Assembly (NCBI RefSeq): GCF_021183825.1
Contig: NZ_CP089211.1
Location: forward strand, 1,178,001-1,242,000
Reading direction: 5' to 3'
Length of the DNA: 64,000 nucleotides
Source of the DNA: Sinomicrobium kalidii
GTDB taxonomy: Bacteria; Bacteroidota; Bacteroidia; Flavobacteriales; Flavobacteriaceae
In this document: positions 44,446 through 54,200 of the stretch, piece after piece
Layout: every line of letters starts with the position of its first letter
Position numbering within the stretch: the first letter of the stretch is position 1
The notes under the pieces: generated by a model
What the model saw: the letters and a program-made list of their open reading frames with translations, nothing else
Told to the model about the DNA's origin: nothing
Database searches by the model: none
Position numbers and translations under genes: made by a program

Positions 44446-45354
44446 ATGTTTAGTATCGGAGTAGATATAGGGGGAAGCCATATTACCGCGTGTATGTATG
44501 AACACGCTGCCAGCCGGTTAAACCGGGAAACCCTGGTGTACCGTAAGGTTGACACCGGGGCCGGCAAAGCGGAGATCATCGGCCATTGGGTAAGAGCCGT
44601 TTCGGAATGCCTTGACAAGGGGAATACCGCTATCCGTGGTATCGGAATAGCCATACCCGGGCCTTTTGATTACTACAACGGGATCAGCCTGATCGAAGGC
44701 GTGGGAAAATTACAGGCGCTGTACGGGGTCAGTATCCGTCTGGAACTGGCCGAAAAACTACAGATGGCTCCCTCGCAGATCCGTTTTATAAATGATGCCA
44801 CCGCCTTTTCCATTGCAGAGACCATGATCGGCCGTGCCTCCGGGTATCGGCGGACAGTAGCGATAACATTGGGGACCGGGCTAGGCTCCAGTTTCCTGAT
44901 CGGGGGCAAACCGGTCATCAGGGACAAAATGGTGCCGGAAGGCGGTTTTCTCTACAACAAGTATTACGGGAACGAAATTGCCGACAATGTATTTTCCGCA
45001 CGGGGGATCATAAACCTTTACAAGACCTTGTCCGGAAAAGAAACACCCAACGTGAGGACGCTGTACGAACAAGTAAATAAAGATCCTTATGCCCGGCAAA
45101 CCTTTACCGAATTCGGAAAAAACCTGGGAGAATTCCTGCTCCCCTATTTATCCGGTTTTTCTGCCGGGGTTCTCGTCCTCGGGGGAAATATTGCCAGGGC
45201 ATTTCCGCATTTCGGCCCCGCATTGACCGATCGACTGCCGGAAACAGAAGTCTACGTGTCCGAATTCGGTGAAGAAGCTGCCATTATCGGCAGTGCCCTG
45301 CTTATTGACGATACCTATTACAACGCCGTAAAACCAACCATCAAATTAATGTAA
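44446..45354 (+). CDS. ROK-family sugar kinase
   Basis: Likely phosphorylates a hexose (probably mannose, by context) in the cytoplasm. The 302-residue protein has the phosphate loop MFSIGVDIGGSHITACM, IAIPGPFDYYNG, the catalytic Asp in RFINDATAFSIAE, TLGTGLGSSFLIGG and LVLGGNIARAF. The zinc motif CxCGxxGC, common in ROK kinases, is absent. The gene is followed by an MFS transporter after 6 bases. The 196-base gap before it may carry its own promoter. Confidence 0.88.
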   Translation: MFSIGVDIGGSHITACMYEHAASRLNRETLVYRKVDTGAGKAEIIGHWVRAVSECLDKGNTAIRGIGIAIPGPFDYYNGISLIEGVGKLQALYGVSIRLELAEKLQMAPSQIRFINDATAFSIAETMIGRASGYRRTVAITLGTGLGSSFLIGGKPVIRDKMVPEGGFLYNKYYGNEIADNVFSARGIINLYKTLSGKETPNVRTLYEQVNKDPYARQTFTEFGKNLGEFLLPYLSGFSAGVLVLGGNIARAFPHFGPALTDRLPETEVYVSEFGEEAAIIGSALLIDDTYYNAVKPTIKLM

Positions 45355-45360
45355 TTCACA

Positions 45361-46506
45361 ATGAATAAATTTAAGACAAATACCCTTTTTCCTGTTCTGT
45401 TGTGTTATATCGTAATAGGTTTTGTAGATATCATAGGAGTCAGCACCGGGTATGCCCAGCGGGATTTCGACCTTTCTCCCGAATTGGCACAATTGATCCC
45501 CTCGACCGTTTTTATCTGGTTTTTTATTCTTTCCATTCCCGTCGGGATCTTGCAGCACAATTACGGCAAGCGAAAAATGCTCCTGTGGGGGATTGTCTTT
45601 ACCGTCATGGGAATGTTTATCCCGTTTACGGTATATTCTTATGGTTCCTTACTGGGCTGTTTTGTTTTGCTCGGTATCGGGAATACGATCATCCAGGTCT
45701 CTTCAAATCCATTGCTCCAGGATGTGGTCCGCGAAAAAAAGCTGTCGAGTTTTATGAGCCTTTCACAGTTTATAAAAGCCATCAGTTCACTGTTGGGGCC
45801 TATTATTGTCACGACCATGGTCGTGCAATTCGGAGACTGGAAACTGGTATTCCTGATCTATGGCATAACCTCCGTTTTCTCCGGGGCCTGGCTGGCCATG
45901 ACCCCGATCGTGGAGTCACGGTCGGAAATGAAGGCTTCCTTTAAAACATCGATCGCGCTTTTGACAAAACCTTTTATTGCGTTAACGGTACTGGCCATCT
46001 TTCTCATTGTGGGGCTCGACGTAGGCATGAACACCAATATACAGAACCTGCTCGTTCAGAAATTCGGCCTTTCTCTCGAACAGGCGTCGCTGGGGATCAG
46101 TATTTATTTTGCAGCATTGATGATCAGCCGGTTCCTGGGCGCCCTGGTGCTGTCAAGGATCAATAACCGGCGTTTTTTGCTTTGGTTATCCGTGCTTACC
46201 GTACTGTTTTTAGTGTTGTTGATCCTCTCCCCGACCTCCGAATTCGCCCTCGCTATGATCTTCCTGGTCGGTCTCAGTTCGGGAAACCTGTTTCCCCTGG
46301 TCTTTTCCATGACCATAAACAGCATGCCCGAACGTTCCAATGAAATATCGGGACTGATGATCATGGCTGTTGTGGGAGGGGCCATCATCCCTCCCGTAAT
46401 GGGGCTTATCAACAATGCTGCCGGGGTTTCCCTCAGCTTTGTAGTTCTGGTCTGCTGTGCGGGGTATGTTTTCTTTTCCGGTCTCTTATTTAAAAAACAC
46501 CAATAA
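45361..46506 (+). CDS. Sugar MFS transporter (FucP/GluP-like)
   Basis: A 12-helix importer of the major facilitator superfamily, 381 residues. The first helix has LLCYIVIGFVDIIGVSTGYA. Motif-like text includes GILQHNYGKRKMLLWG, GIGNTIIQVSSNPLLQDVV and GLSSGNLFPLVFSMTINSMP, all close to the sugar-proton symporter branch that includes FucP. The position between the ROK kinase and a GH92 enzyme indicates import of the released monosaccharide, most likely mannose. Confidence 0.88.
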   Translation: MNKFKTNTLFPVLLCYIVIGFVDIIGVSTGYAQRDFDLSPELAQLIPSTVFIWFFILSIPVGILQHNYGKRKMLLWGIVFTVMGMFIPFTVYSYGSLLGCFVLLGIGNTIIQVSSNPLLQDVVREKKLSSFMSLSQFIKAISSLLGPIIVTTMVVQFGDWKLVFLIYGITSVFSGAWLAMTPIVESRSEMKASFKTSIALLTKPFIALTVLAIFLIVGLDVGMNTNIQNLLVQKFGLSLEQASLGISIYFAALMISRFLGALVLSRINNRRFLLWLSVLTVLFLVLLILSPTSEFALAMIFLVGLSSGNLFPLVFSMTINSMPERSNEISGLMIMAVVGGAIIPPVMGLINNAAGVSLSFVVLVCCAGYVFFSGLLFKKHQ

Positions 46507-46511
46507 TTATT

Positions 46512-48863
46512 ATGATACGATTTTTCCTTTTACTTCCTGTTCTGACACTTTTAGCCTGTAATAACAGCAGGCAGAACACAGATACAAAATCGTCTTCAGA
46601 CGCTGATGTCCTGGCTTATGTAGACCCGAACATCGGGACGGCACACAGTCGCTGGTTTTTTTATACACCGGCTTCCGTACCCTTTGGAATGGCCAAGCTC
46701 GGCCCCTCGACCAACGGGAGCTACGGCAATGCCCATGGCTGGGATGCTGTGGGCTACGATTCCCGCCATCACAGTATTGAGGGATTTGCCAACCTGCACG
46801 AATTCCAGGTCGGCGGTTTTTTATTTTCTGCCATGACAGGCCGGTTAAAAACGGTTCCCGGTACCCTGGAAGACCCGGATTCGGGTTATCGCTCCCGGTT
46901 CAGCAGGAAGGATGAAGTAGCGCAACCCGGCTATTACAAGGTACTCCTGGACGATTATAAGATTACCGCCGAACTTACGGCTACCAAACGTGTAGGATTC
47001 CAGAGATATCGTTTTCCCGAATCCGACAGTTCTTATGTGATCATGGATGTCGGTAACGAACTGGGAGAAAGCGGGGATGTCAAAGACGCCTATGTTTCCT
47101 ATAACAAAAAGGACCATACCGTAGAAGGGTGGGTGATCACCTATCCGAAATACGTGCAGAAATACCAACCCGAAGGGGAAGTTAAAATGTTTTTTTCCGC
47201 AAAAGTAGATACTCCTCCCGCGGCCGTAGGTACTTTTCAGGGAGAGCAACAGTTTCCCGGAGAAACCGACAGACAGGGTAAGGGTGTTGGAATATATCTG
47301 AGGTTTAAAACAAAACAGGACGATATGGTAGAAGTTAAGGCCGGATTTTCCTATACTTCCCTGGAAAACGCCCGAAACAACCTGATGACGGAAGCCCGCG
47401 ATCTGGATTTCGAACAGGCCCGAAAAGCGGCCCGGGATACCTGGATAAAGGAATTGAACAAGATCAAAGTGACCGATACTTCCACTGTCAATAAAACAAA
47501 ATTCTATACAGGACTGTTCCACGCTCTATTGGGCCGCGGACTGGCCAGTGATGTCAACGGGCAATTTCCGCAGAACGACGGTAGCGTAGGACAGATACCC
47601 CCGGATGAAAACGGAGTCCCCGAATTTGAGTTCTACAATACTGATTCGGTGTGGGGGGCGTTCTGGAACCTTACCCAGTTATGGACCCTGGTATGGCCAG
47701 AATATTACAACGATTTTATACAGTCGCATCTGGCAGTGTACAAAAACTCCGGATGGCTCGGCGACGGGCTGGCCAATTCCAAATTCGTCTCCGGTGTCGG
47801 AACCAATTTTGTAGGTCTGATCATGGCCTCCGCCTATCAATCGGGTATACGGGACTATGATGTGGACCTGGCATTCAGGGCCGCGTATGAAAATGAAGTA
47901 AAGTATGAAAACAGGAACCCGGGAGCCGGAAAAACGGACCTGAAAGGTTTTGTCGAGAAGGGCTATATCAATCAGATCGAAGGCATGGATTCGAATCCCA
48001 CAGGCTCGGGATTTTCAGCCTCCCATACCCTGGAATACAGCTATAGCAGTTTTGCAGTGGCCCAGTTTGCCAAAGCGTTAGGTAAGGAAAAAGAATATGG
48101 AGAACTGATGAAATTATCGAAGAACTGGGAAAATATTTACGACGAGGAATCTGACTTTATCCGTCCCAGGCTGGCTTCCGGGGAGTTTATCCGGGATTTC
48201 GACCCTTTTGCCCCCTGGATAGGCTTTCAGGAAGGAAATGCCTGGCAATATACCTTTTACGTACCCCATACTCCTGAGCGCCTGGTCCATAAAATGGGGG
48301 AAGATAAATTTGTAAAACGCCTGGATTCCATTTTTACGGTTTCCGAGAAGACCAAATTCGGCGGAGAGGATATCGATGCCTTTGCAGGAATAAAATACCT
48401 GTATAACCAGGGAAACCAGCCCAATTTGCACATTGCCTGGCTGTTCAATTATACAGACCATCCGTGGCTGACCAAAAAATGGGTGAGAAAGATCTGCGAT
48501 AGCTTCTACGGGACAGAGGACGTTCACGGATACGGATACGGGCAGGATGAAGACCAGGGACAACTGGGCGCATGGTACGTAATGTCTTCCATGGGATTAT
48601 TCGATGTCAAGGGATTGACAGCGCTAAAGCCCTCTTTTCAATTCGGAAGCCCTATGTTTGATAGCATCCGGATTGAGAACGGTTACGGAAATACGATCAA
48701 TATCACTTCGGAAAACAATGCTCCCGGGAATTACTATATCCAATCCATTACACTGGACGGGAAAGAATATCACCGGAATGAGATCTCCCTGGAAACCCTG
48801 AAATCGGGTGCAAATCTTCATTTTGTCATGGGAAATACACCTGATAAAGATTTGTTCAAATGA
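46512..48863 (+). CDS. GH92 alpha-mannosidase, second paralogue (lipoprotein)
   Basis: The 783-residue protein has a lipoprotein signal (VLTLLACNNS) and a standard-length GH92 body without the extra N-terminal domain of the first copy. It starts with VDPNIGTAHSRWFFYTPASV. The conserved catalytic Glu574 is in QEGNAWQYTFYVPH, and the Asp pair D679/D681 is in GQDEDQGQLGAW. The shared GTAHSRW in both paralogues marks a subgroup that differs from the GTGGHGH start of classical GH92 enzymes. It begins 5 bases after the transporter and ends the cassette. Confidence 0.9.
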   Translation: MIRFFLLLPVLTLLACNNSRQNTDTKSSSDADVLAYVDPNIGTAHSRWFFYTPASVPFGMAKLGPSTNGSYGNAHGWDAVGYDSRHHSIEGFANLHEFQVGGFLFSAMTGRLKTVPGTLEDPDSGYRSRFSRKDEVAQPGYYKVLLDDYKITAELTATKRVGFQRYRFPESDSSYVIMDVGNELGESGDVKDAYVSYNKKDHTVEGWVITYPKYVQKYQPEGEVKMFFSAKVDTPPAAVGTFQGEQQFPGETDRQGKGVGIYLRFKTKQDDMVEVKAGFSYTSLENARNNLMTEARDLDFEQARKAARDTWIKELNKIKVTDTSTVNKTKFYTGLFHALLGRGLASDVNGQFPQNDGSVGQIPPDENGVPEFEFYNTDSVWGAFWNLTQLWTLVWPEYYNDFIQSHLAVYKNSGWLGDGLANSKFVSGVGTNFVGLIMASAYQSGIRDYDVDLAFRAAYENEVKYENRNPGAGKTDLKGFVEKGYINQIEGMDSNPTGSGFSASHTLEYSYSSFAVAQFAKALGKEKEYGELMKLSKNWENIYDEESDFIRPRLASGEFIRDFDPFAPWIGFQEGNAWQYTFYVPHTPERLVHKMGEDKFVKRLDSIFTVSEKTKFGGEDIDAFAGIKYLYNQGNQPNLHIAWLFNYTDHPWLTKKWVRKICDSFYGTEDVHGYGYGQDEDQGQLGAWYVMSSMGLFDVKGLTALKPSFQFGSPMFDSIRIENGYGNTINITSENNAPGNYYIQSITLDGKEYHRNEISLETLKSGANLHFVMGNTPDKDLFK

Positions 48864-48983
48864 CCTGTGTTTACAATAAATTTGCTTAAACTTTTCTTAA
48901 TTGACCGTAAAGATTATAGACTCATTGAACCTTCACTTTACATCAAATAATTCCTGCAAGAAACATCAATTCTTCCACAAATC

Positions 48984-49047
48984 GGTTCGACAATAGTCCC
49001 GGAAGTTCCACCTTAAAAAAACCCGCTTCGTAAAGAGCGGGTTTTTT
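48984..49047 (+). repeat. Degenerate copy of the tRNA-Phe 3' end with its terminator
   Basis: GGTTCGA, then TCCCGGAAGTTCCACCTT, then an A-run and ACCCGCTTCG...AGAGCGGGTTTTTT reproduces the end of tRNA-Phe and its terminator. The differences are a 5- to 6-base insert (CAATAG) in the T loop and three substitutions in 18 bases of acceptor side. No 5' half of a tRNA is present. It lies between the mannose cassette and the SusC/SusD locus, as an attachment-site scar would. Confidence 0.65.
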
Positions 49048-49061
49048 GTTTCTGCATCTTA

Positions 49062-49091
49062 TTTGGTACAAATAGCTATTTTCTATTTTTG
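49062..49091 (+). promoter_or_regulatory. Promoter of the ECF sigma factor operon
   Basis: TTTG (49062-49065), an 18-base spacer and TATTTTTG (49084-49091) form one of the best Bacteroidota promoter matches in the window. About 200 bases of AT-rich leader separate it from the sigma factor gene. Confidence 0.6.
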
Positions 49092-49292
49092 TTAAAATAT
49101 ACTCCTGATGGCATAAATAAAAACAGGTTGATTTTAAAGAACGAAGGGATTTGCATTTCTCTCTTTTGAAATTAGTGTGAGATATAACAATTTTTTAATT
49201 ATTTTTGATAAATTACATCAATAAATATATTTATCTATGCAATTAACTAAATATATTGAACTATACCTAATAAAACACATTAGACCATCTTT

Positions 49293-49853
49293 TTGAAACG
49301 GATCCGGCTACATACTGAAAAGACAGAAAAAGACCATAGCGATAGTACTTCTTTCGACAATTTATTCAGGCTTTATTATGATAAATTATTACACATAGCC
49401 AAAGGGTATGTTGTTTATCGGGAAGATGCCGAAGAAATTGTTCAGAATACTTTTTTAAAACTCTGGGAAAACAGGAATAACATCGGTTCCATCAGGAATA
49501 TTAACAACTATCTCTATACACTTACCAGGAACGGTTGCCTGGATCTTTTAAAGCACCGTGAAGTACGGCTCGATTATTCGGAGAAAAAAAAATCCATCCA
49601 ACAGCAGTTCCTGAAAGATGAAGCGGCATCACTCCTACTGGAAAACGAATTACAGAAAAAGATTGATGAAAGTATCGACCTGCTTCCGGACAAATGCAAA
49701 GAAGTGTTTGTAAAAAGCAGGATAGAGGGCATGAAGCGAAAGGAGATCGCTGCTCTTTTAAATTTATCTCCAAGAACTGTTGATAATCATATAGCCAATG
49801 CTTTAAAGTATATGAGGCTTCATTTAAAGGATTTCATTTCTTTCTTTTTTTAA
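49293..49853 (+). CDS. FecI-like ECF RNA polymerase sigma factor
   Basis: A 186-residue extracytoplasmic-function sigma factor. TTG at 49293 is the only reasonable start, since no in-frame ATG occurs before the conserved domains. Region 2 contains LFRLYYDKLLHIAKGYV and EEIVQNTFLKLWENR, and region 4 contains MKRKEIAALLNLSPRTVDNH. A FecR-type anti-sigma factor gene follows after 71 bases, then SusC with an STN signalling domain. The sigma factor should therefore activate the glycan operon when the receptor is loaded. Confidence 0.93.
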   Translation: MKRIRLHTEKTEKDHSDSTSFDNLFRLYYDKLLHIAKGYVVYREDAEEIVQNTFLKLWENRNNIGSIRNINNYLYTLTRNGCLDLLKHREVRLDYSEKKKSIQQQFLKDEAASLLLENELQKKIDESIDLLPDKCKEVFVKSRIEGMKRKEIAALLNLSPRTVDNHIANALKYMRLHLKDFISFFF

Positions 49854-49924
49854 ATTTTCTGCTATCCGTTTTAGGTAATTGCTCTTTTTAAATCGTCTAT
49901 AATAATATAAAGGCGATTTAATTC

Positions 49925-51073
49925 ATGGATGACTTAATCTTAAGATATATTGAAGAAAAAGCGAGTCCTTCCGAAATAAGGATTGTGGAAGACTGGATCA
50001 CCGCATCGGCAGAAAATCAAAAATACTACAATGATTTTAAGGCGAAGCATTTGGCCAATACTTTTGATGCAACTTCTTCGTCAATTGATATAGAAAAAGA
50101 ACTGTCTGATTTCAAGGAATCTGTCGAAAAAAAGAATAAGAGAAATATCATTTCTTCACCCGGGCATTTATTGAAATATGCCGCGGCCATTATTTTATTG
50201 CTCGGGATTTCGGGATGGGTCTTTTTAACCACCCGAAGTACTTCGCCGGATGAGATTCCTGCAGATGTCATAACACTTCAAAAGGAAGACGGCGCCATTG
50301 AAATTATTCCGGAGAACCGCCGGGAAGTGATACGGGGACAAGACGGCAGTGTGGTCGGAAAACAGAACCGGAACACATTGATATACAATAGCGGAAAAAC
50401 AGGCCAAAAAGACCGAATAACCTATAACACCCTGACAGTCCCTTACGGTAAGCGCTTTGACATTATCTTGTCTGATGGTTCCAAAATACTTTTGAATTCG
50501 GGGACTTCAATCCGGTATCCCGTACGGTTCCCCGAAGCCGGGAACCGCGAAGTAACGGTTCGGGGCGAAGCCTTTTTTGAAGTCGCGAAGGACTCCTCGC
50601 ATCCCTTTGTTGTAAAAGCCAACGGCCTGAATGTTCGCGTCCTGGGAACAAAATTCAATGTATCCGCCTATGAAGAAGACCCTGCAGTACAGACCGTTCT
50701 GGTGGAAGGTGCTGTGGGCCTGTATGAGGGAAAAGACTATATACATTCGGAAAAAACACTGCTCGCTCCCGGGCACAAGGCCACATGGGACAAAAAGGGG
50801 CAGAATATCGATGTAAAGGAAACGGATGTGTCTGTATATACTTCCTGGATCAGGGAACAAATGGTTTTTAAACATATGAAGCTGAAGCATATTTTAAAAA
50901 AGCTGGAACGGCAATACAATGTTGAGATCGTCCGGCCCGCAGACTCTATCGGGGATATGCTGTTTACCGCAAGTTTCGACAATAAACAACCCCTCACACA
51001 GGTACTGGAAACTTTTAAAGAACACTATGGTATTGATTACCGTATAACCGACGATAAGATCATAATTCATTAA
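49925..51073 (+). CDS. FecR-family anti-sigma factor
   Basis: An inner-membrane regulator that holds the ECF sigma factor and receives the signal from the receptor's STN domain. The 382-residue protein has an N-terminal cytoplasmic sigma-binding part (about 1-75), one membrane helix (about 79-98, YAAAIILLLGISGWVFL), a FecR domain (about 165-265, with TVPYGKRFDIILSDGS and FEVAKDSSHPFVVKANG) and a DUF4974-like C-terminal domain (about 310-382). It is transcribed with the sigma factor. Confidence 0.93.
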   Translation: MDDLILRYIEEKASPSEIRIVEDWITASAENQKYYNDFKAKHLANTFDATSSSIDIEKELSDFKESVEKKNKRNIISSPGHLLKYAAAIILLLGISGWVFLTTRSTSPDEIPADVITLQKEDGAIEIIPENRREVIRGQDGSVVGKQNRNTLIYNSGKTGQKDRITYNTLTVPYGKRFDIILSDGSKILLNSGTSIRYPVRFPEAGNREVTVRGEAFFEVAKDSSHPFVVKANGLNVRVLGTKFNVSAYEEDPAVQTVLVEGAVGLYEGKDYIHSEKTLLAPGHKATWDKKGQNIDVKETDVSVYTSWIREQMVFKHMKLKHILKKLERQYNVEIVRPADSIGDMLFTASFDNKQPLTQVLETFKEHYGIDYRITDDKIIIH

Positions 51074-51245
51074 CCCAAAACAGCACATATGAAAGAAGAA
51101 AAAACATGATCGGGCAAAAAAACGTTCGAACTGAACACACAAAATGATAATGGCTTCCTACGCTATAAAAACCGGGAAATGCGGCCACATTCCCCGATTT
51201 GGAAGTGATTAAATCTAATTAACCACAAAACAGAACCATAAAGAT

Positions 51246-54200
51246 ATGAAAAAACCAACCAAAATGGGGGAGGAAATCCCCTTGTTTTTAAGTTATGACT
51301 TGAAAATGAAACTTACCACCATCCTCCTTTTGTTCACGATAATTCAGACCAATGCAAATTTCCTGTACGGACAAAAGGATAAAATTTCCCTGGAAATGGA
51401 AAATGTCAGCCTGGACAGAGTGTTGACGGGCATAGAAGCGCAAACAGACTATCGGTTTATTTACAAGGACGACGAAATTAACTACTCCAGGATTGTTTCC
51501 ATACACGCCCAAAAGACTCCTTTGAAACAGGTTCTAAAAAAACTGTTCAGAAATACGGCCATAGATGTTCATATCGCAGGAAAGCAGATCATCCTCAAAT
51601 CCGGAAAAACGGAAAAACCCAAAGAAATCGAGGTTACTGAAGACCTTAAAAAAACTACTCAACTTGCCATTCAGGGAATGATAACAGATGTACAGGGACA
51701 ACCGCTACCCGGTGTTAATGTCACGGAAAAAGGAACGGTAAACGGGGTGGTGACCGACTTTGATGGAAATTACACCATAGAAGTAGGCTCCCGGGATGCG
51801 GTTCTAATATTTTCCTACATCGGTATGAAGACCAGGGAAGTGACCGTCGGCGACCAGGCGAATATCAATGTACAGCTGGAAAACGATATCCAGTCGCTCG
51901 ATGAAGTAGTACTGGTAGGATACGGAAAGCAAAAAAAGATCAGTGTGGTCGGAGCCCAATCTTCCGTCAAAGCTGAAGAACTGGAACAACCCGTAGCCAA
52001 TATCGGTACTATGCTGGCCGGTAGGATAGCAGGGCTTACCGGTGTGCAGCGCGACGGTTTACCCGGATATGACGGAGCCGATATCTGGATCAGGGGAATT
52101 TCCACCTTTACCAATGCCGGTCCCCTGATTCTTGTAGATGGTGTGCAGCGTTCCCTCGACAATTTAGACCCCAGGGACATAGCCTCTTTCACAATTCTCA
52201 AAGATGCTTCGGCTACTGCTGTTTACGGTATCCGTGGGGCTAACGGTGTAATTCTTATTGAAACCAAGAGAGGTAAGATCGGAAAGCCGGAAGTTTCGGT
52301 CGATTACAATGAAGGATGGACCTCATTTACCAATGTTCCCGATCTGGCCGATGGGGAAACCTATATGCGTCTGGCCAATGAAGCCCTGACTACAAGGGGG
52401 CAGGAACCCAAATATTCCGGGGAATACATTGAAAATACGGTAAATCAAACCGACAAGTTTCTTTACCCTGATGTGGATTGGATAGACACGGTTTTCAAGG
52501 ACTTCGGACGGAACCGCCGGGCATCCGTAAACGTAACGGGAGGAGCCGAAAATGCCGTGTACTATGTCTCATTGGGGTATTATGATGAAACCGGACTATT
52601 TGTAACCGACGGGCTGGAAAGCTATGATTCGGATACCCGGTTCAAGCGCTATAATTTTACTTCCAATTTAACCCTGGATATCACCAGGACCACCAAAGTA
52701 AATGTAGGAATTCAGGGCTATCTTTCCGAAGGGACCTATCCGGGAGCCGGTGTGGGAAGTGTATTCAGCGCGGCAATGGAAGCACCTCCCGTGGAATATC
52801 CGATCTTATACCCCGGAGGTTATGTTCCGGGAAAGAGTTCAAACGGAGGGCTGAGAAACCCCTATGCCGATGTTGCCAAACGCGGATACAGAAACGAAAA
52901 TAAAAACCAGATATACTCCAACCTACGGATCGACCAGCAGCTGGGTTTTATAACCGAAGGATTGTCCTGGTCGGGAATGTTTGCCTTTGATGCCTATAAC
53001 GAACAGTTTATCACAAGGTCGAAAAGAGAAAACACCTATTTTGTAGACCAGAACTTCCCGTATACCGAAGACGGGGAGCTGTTATTGAACGAAACGTATA
53101 CAGGACAGAATTTTCTCGGATACGACAGGTCGAACGGAGGAAACCGCAGATTTTACCTGGAGACCAGTTTTAATTATAATCGCGATTTTGGAAAACACAG
53201 CGTAAGCGGATTAGTTCTTTTCAATCGTTCGGACTATATCAATGCTTTCGCAGGCGATTTTACTGGGTCGATCCCCTTCAGGAACCAAGGACTTGCGGGA
53301 CGTGCCACTTACAGCTACGACGACCGTTATTTCTTTGAGGTCAATGCCGGTTATAACGGCTCAGAAAACTTTGCTCCCGAAAACCGATATGGATTTTTCC
53401 CTTCGGTGGCCGCCGGATGGGTAATTTCCAATGAAAAGTTTTTCGAACCCTTTGCTAAAACGATTAACTACCTTAAAATACGGTATTCCGACGGTTTGGT
53501 CGGTGCCGAATCCGGTGCCGGAAGATTCTCCTATTTAAGCCGGGTAGAACAAAATAACGATTTTGGGTTCGATTTTGGTGAAAATATTCAATTTACACCC
53601 GGGATACGGGAGACCTATTACGGCGTGGACGTCACCTGGGCAGAATCCAGAAAGCAGGACCTGGGAATTGAACTGAACATGTTCAAAAGTGAACTTCAGA
53701 TCATTTTTGATCTGTTTAAGGAGCATACCAAAGGAGCCTTTCTTCAACGGGGAGATCTTCCCAACTATATAGGTTTGACAACAGACCCTTACGGGAACCT
53801 CGGTGTGGTGGAAAATAAAGGTTTTGACGGTTCTGTGACGTACAATAAGAATTTCGGCGAATTCAGATTGGGTTTCCGGGGAAACTTCTCTTATAACCGG
53901 AATGAGATCATAGAAAACGGTCAGCCCGAGCAGTTATATGAATGGCAGGACCGTCGCGGGACCCCCTTACTTGCGAGATTCGGTTATACAGCCGAACGTT
54001 TGTATACCCTGGATGACGATACCAATGGCGACGGATTCATAACGGCCGATGACGGAAACTTTCCGGACCAGTTCGGCCAGATCATGCCCGGGGATATCAA
54101 GTATAAAGATCTGAATGATGATGGAAAGATCGATTCTTACGACCAGAGAGAGATCGGCCAGGGTGATGTTCCCGCCCTGACTTACGGTTTTGGGATCACC

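Noticed and set aside
36264..49047. Intact integrative element with its own integrase
   Set aside because: Every gene between the tRNA and the remnant has a metabolic or regulatory role; no recombinase, excisionase or transfer gene is present, so only a scar-based island is claimed.
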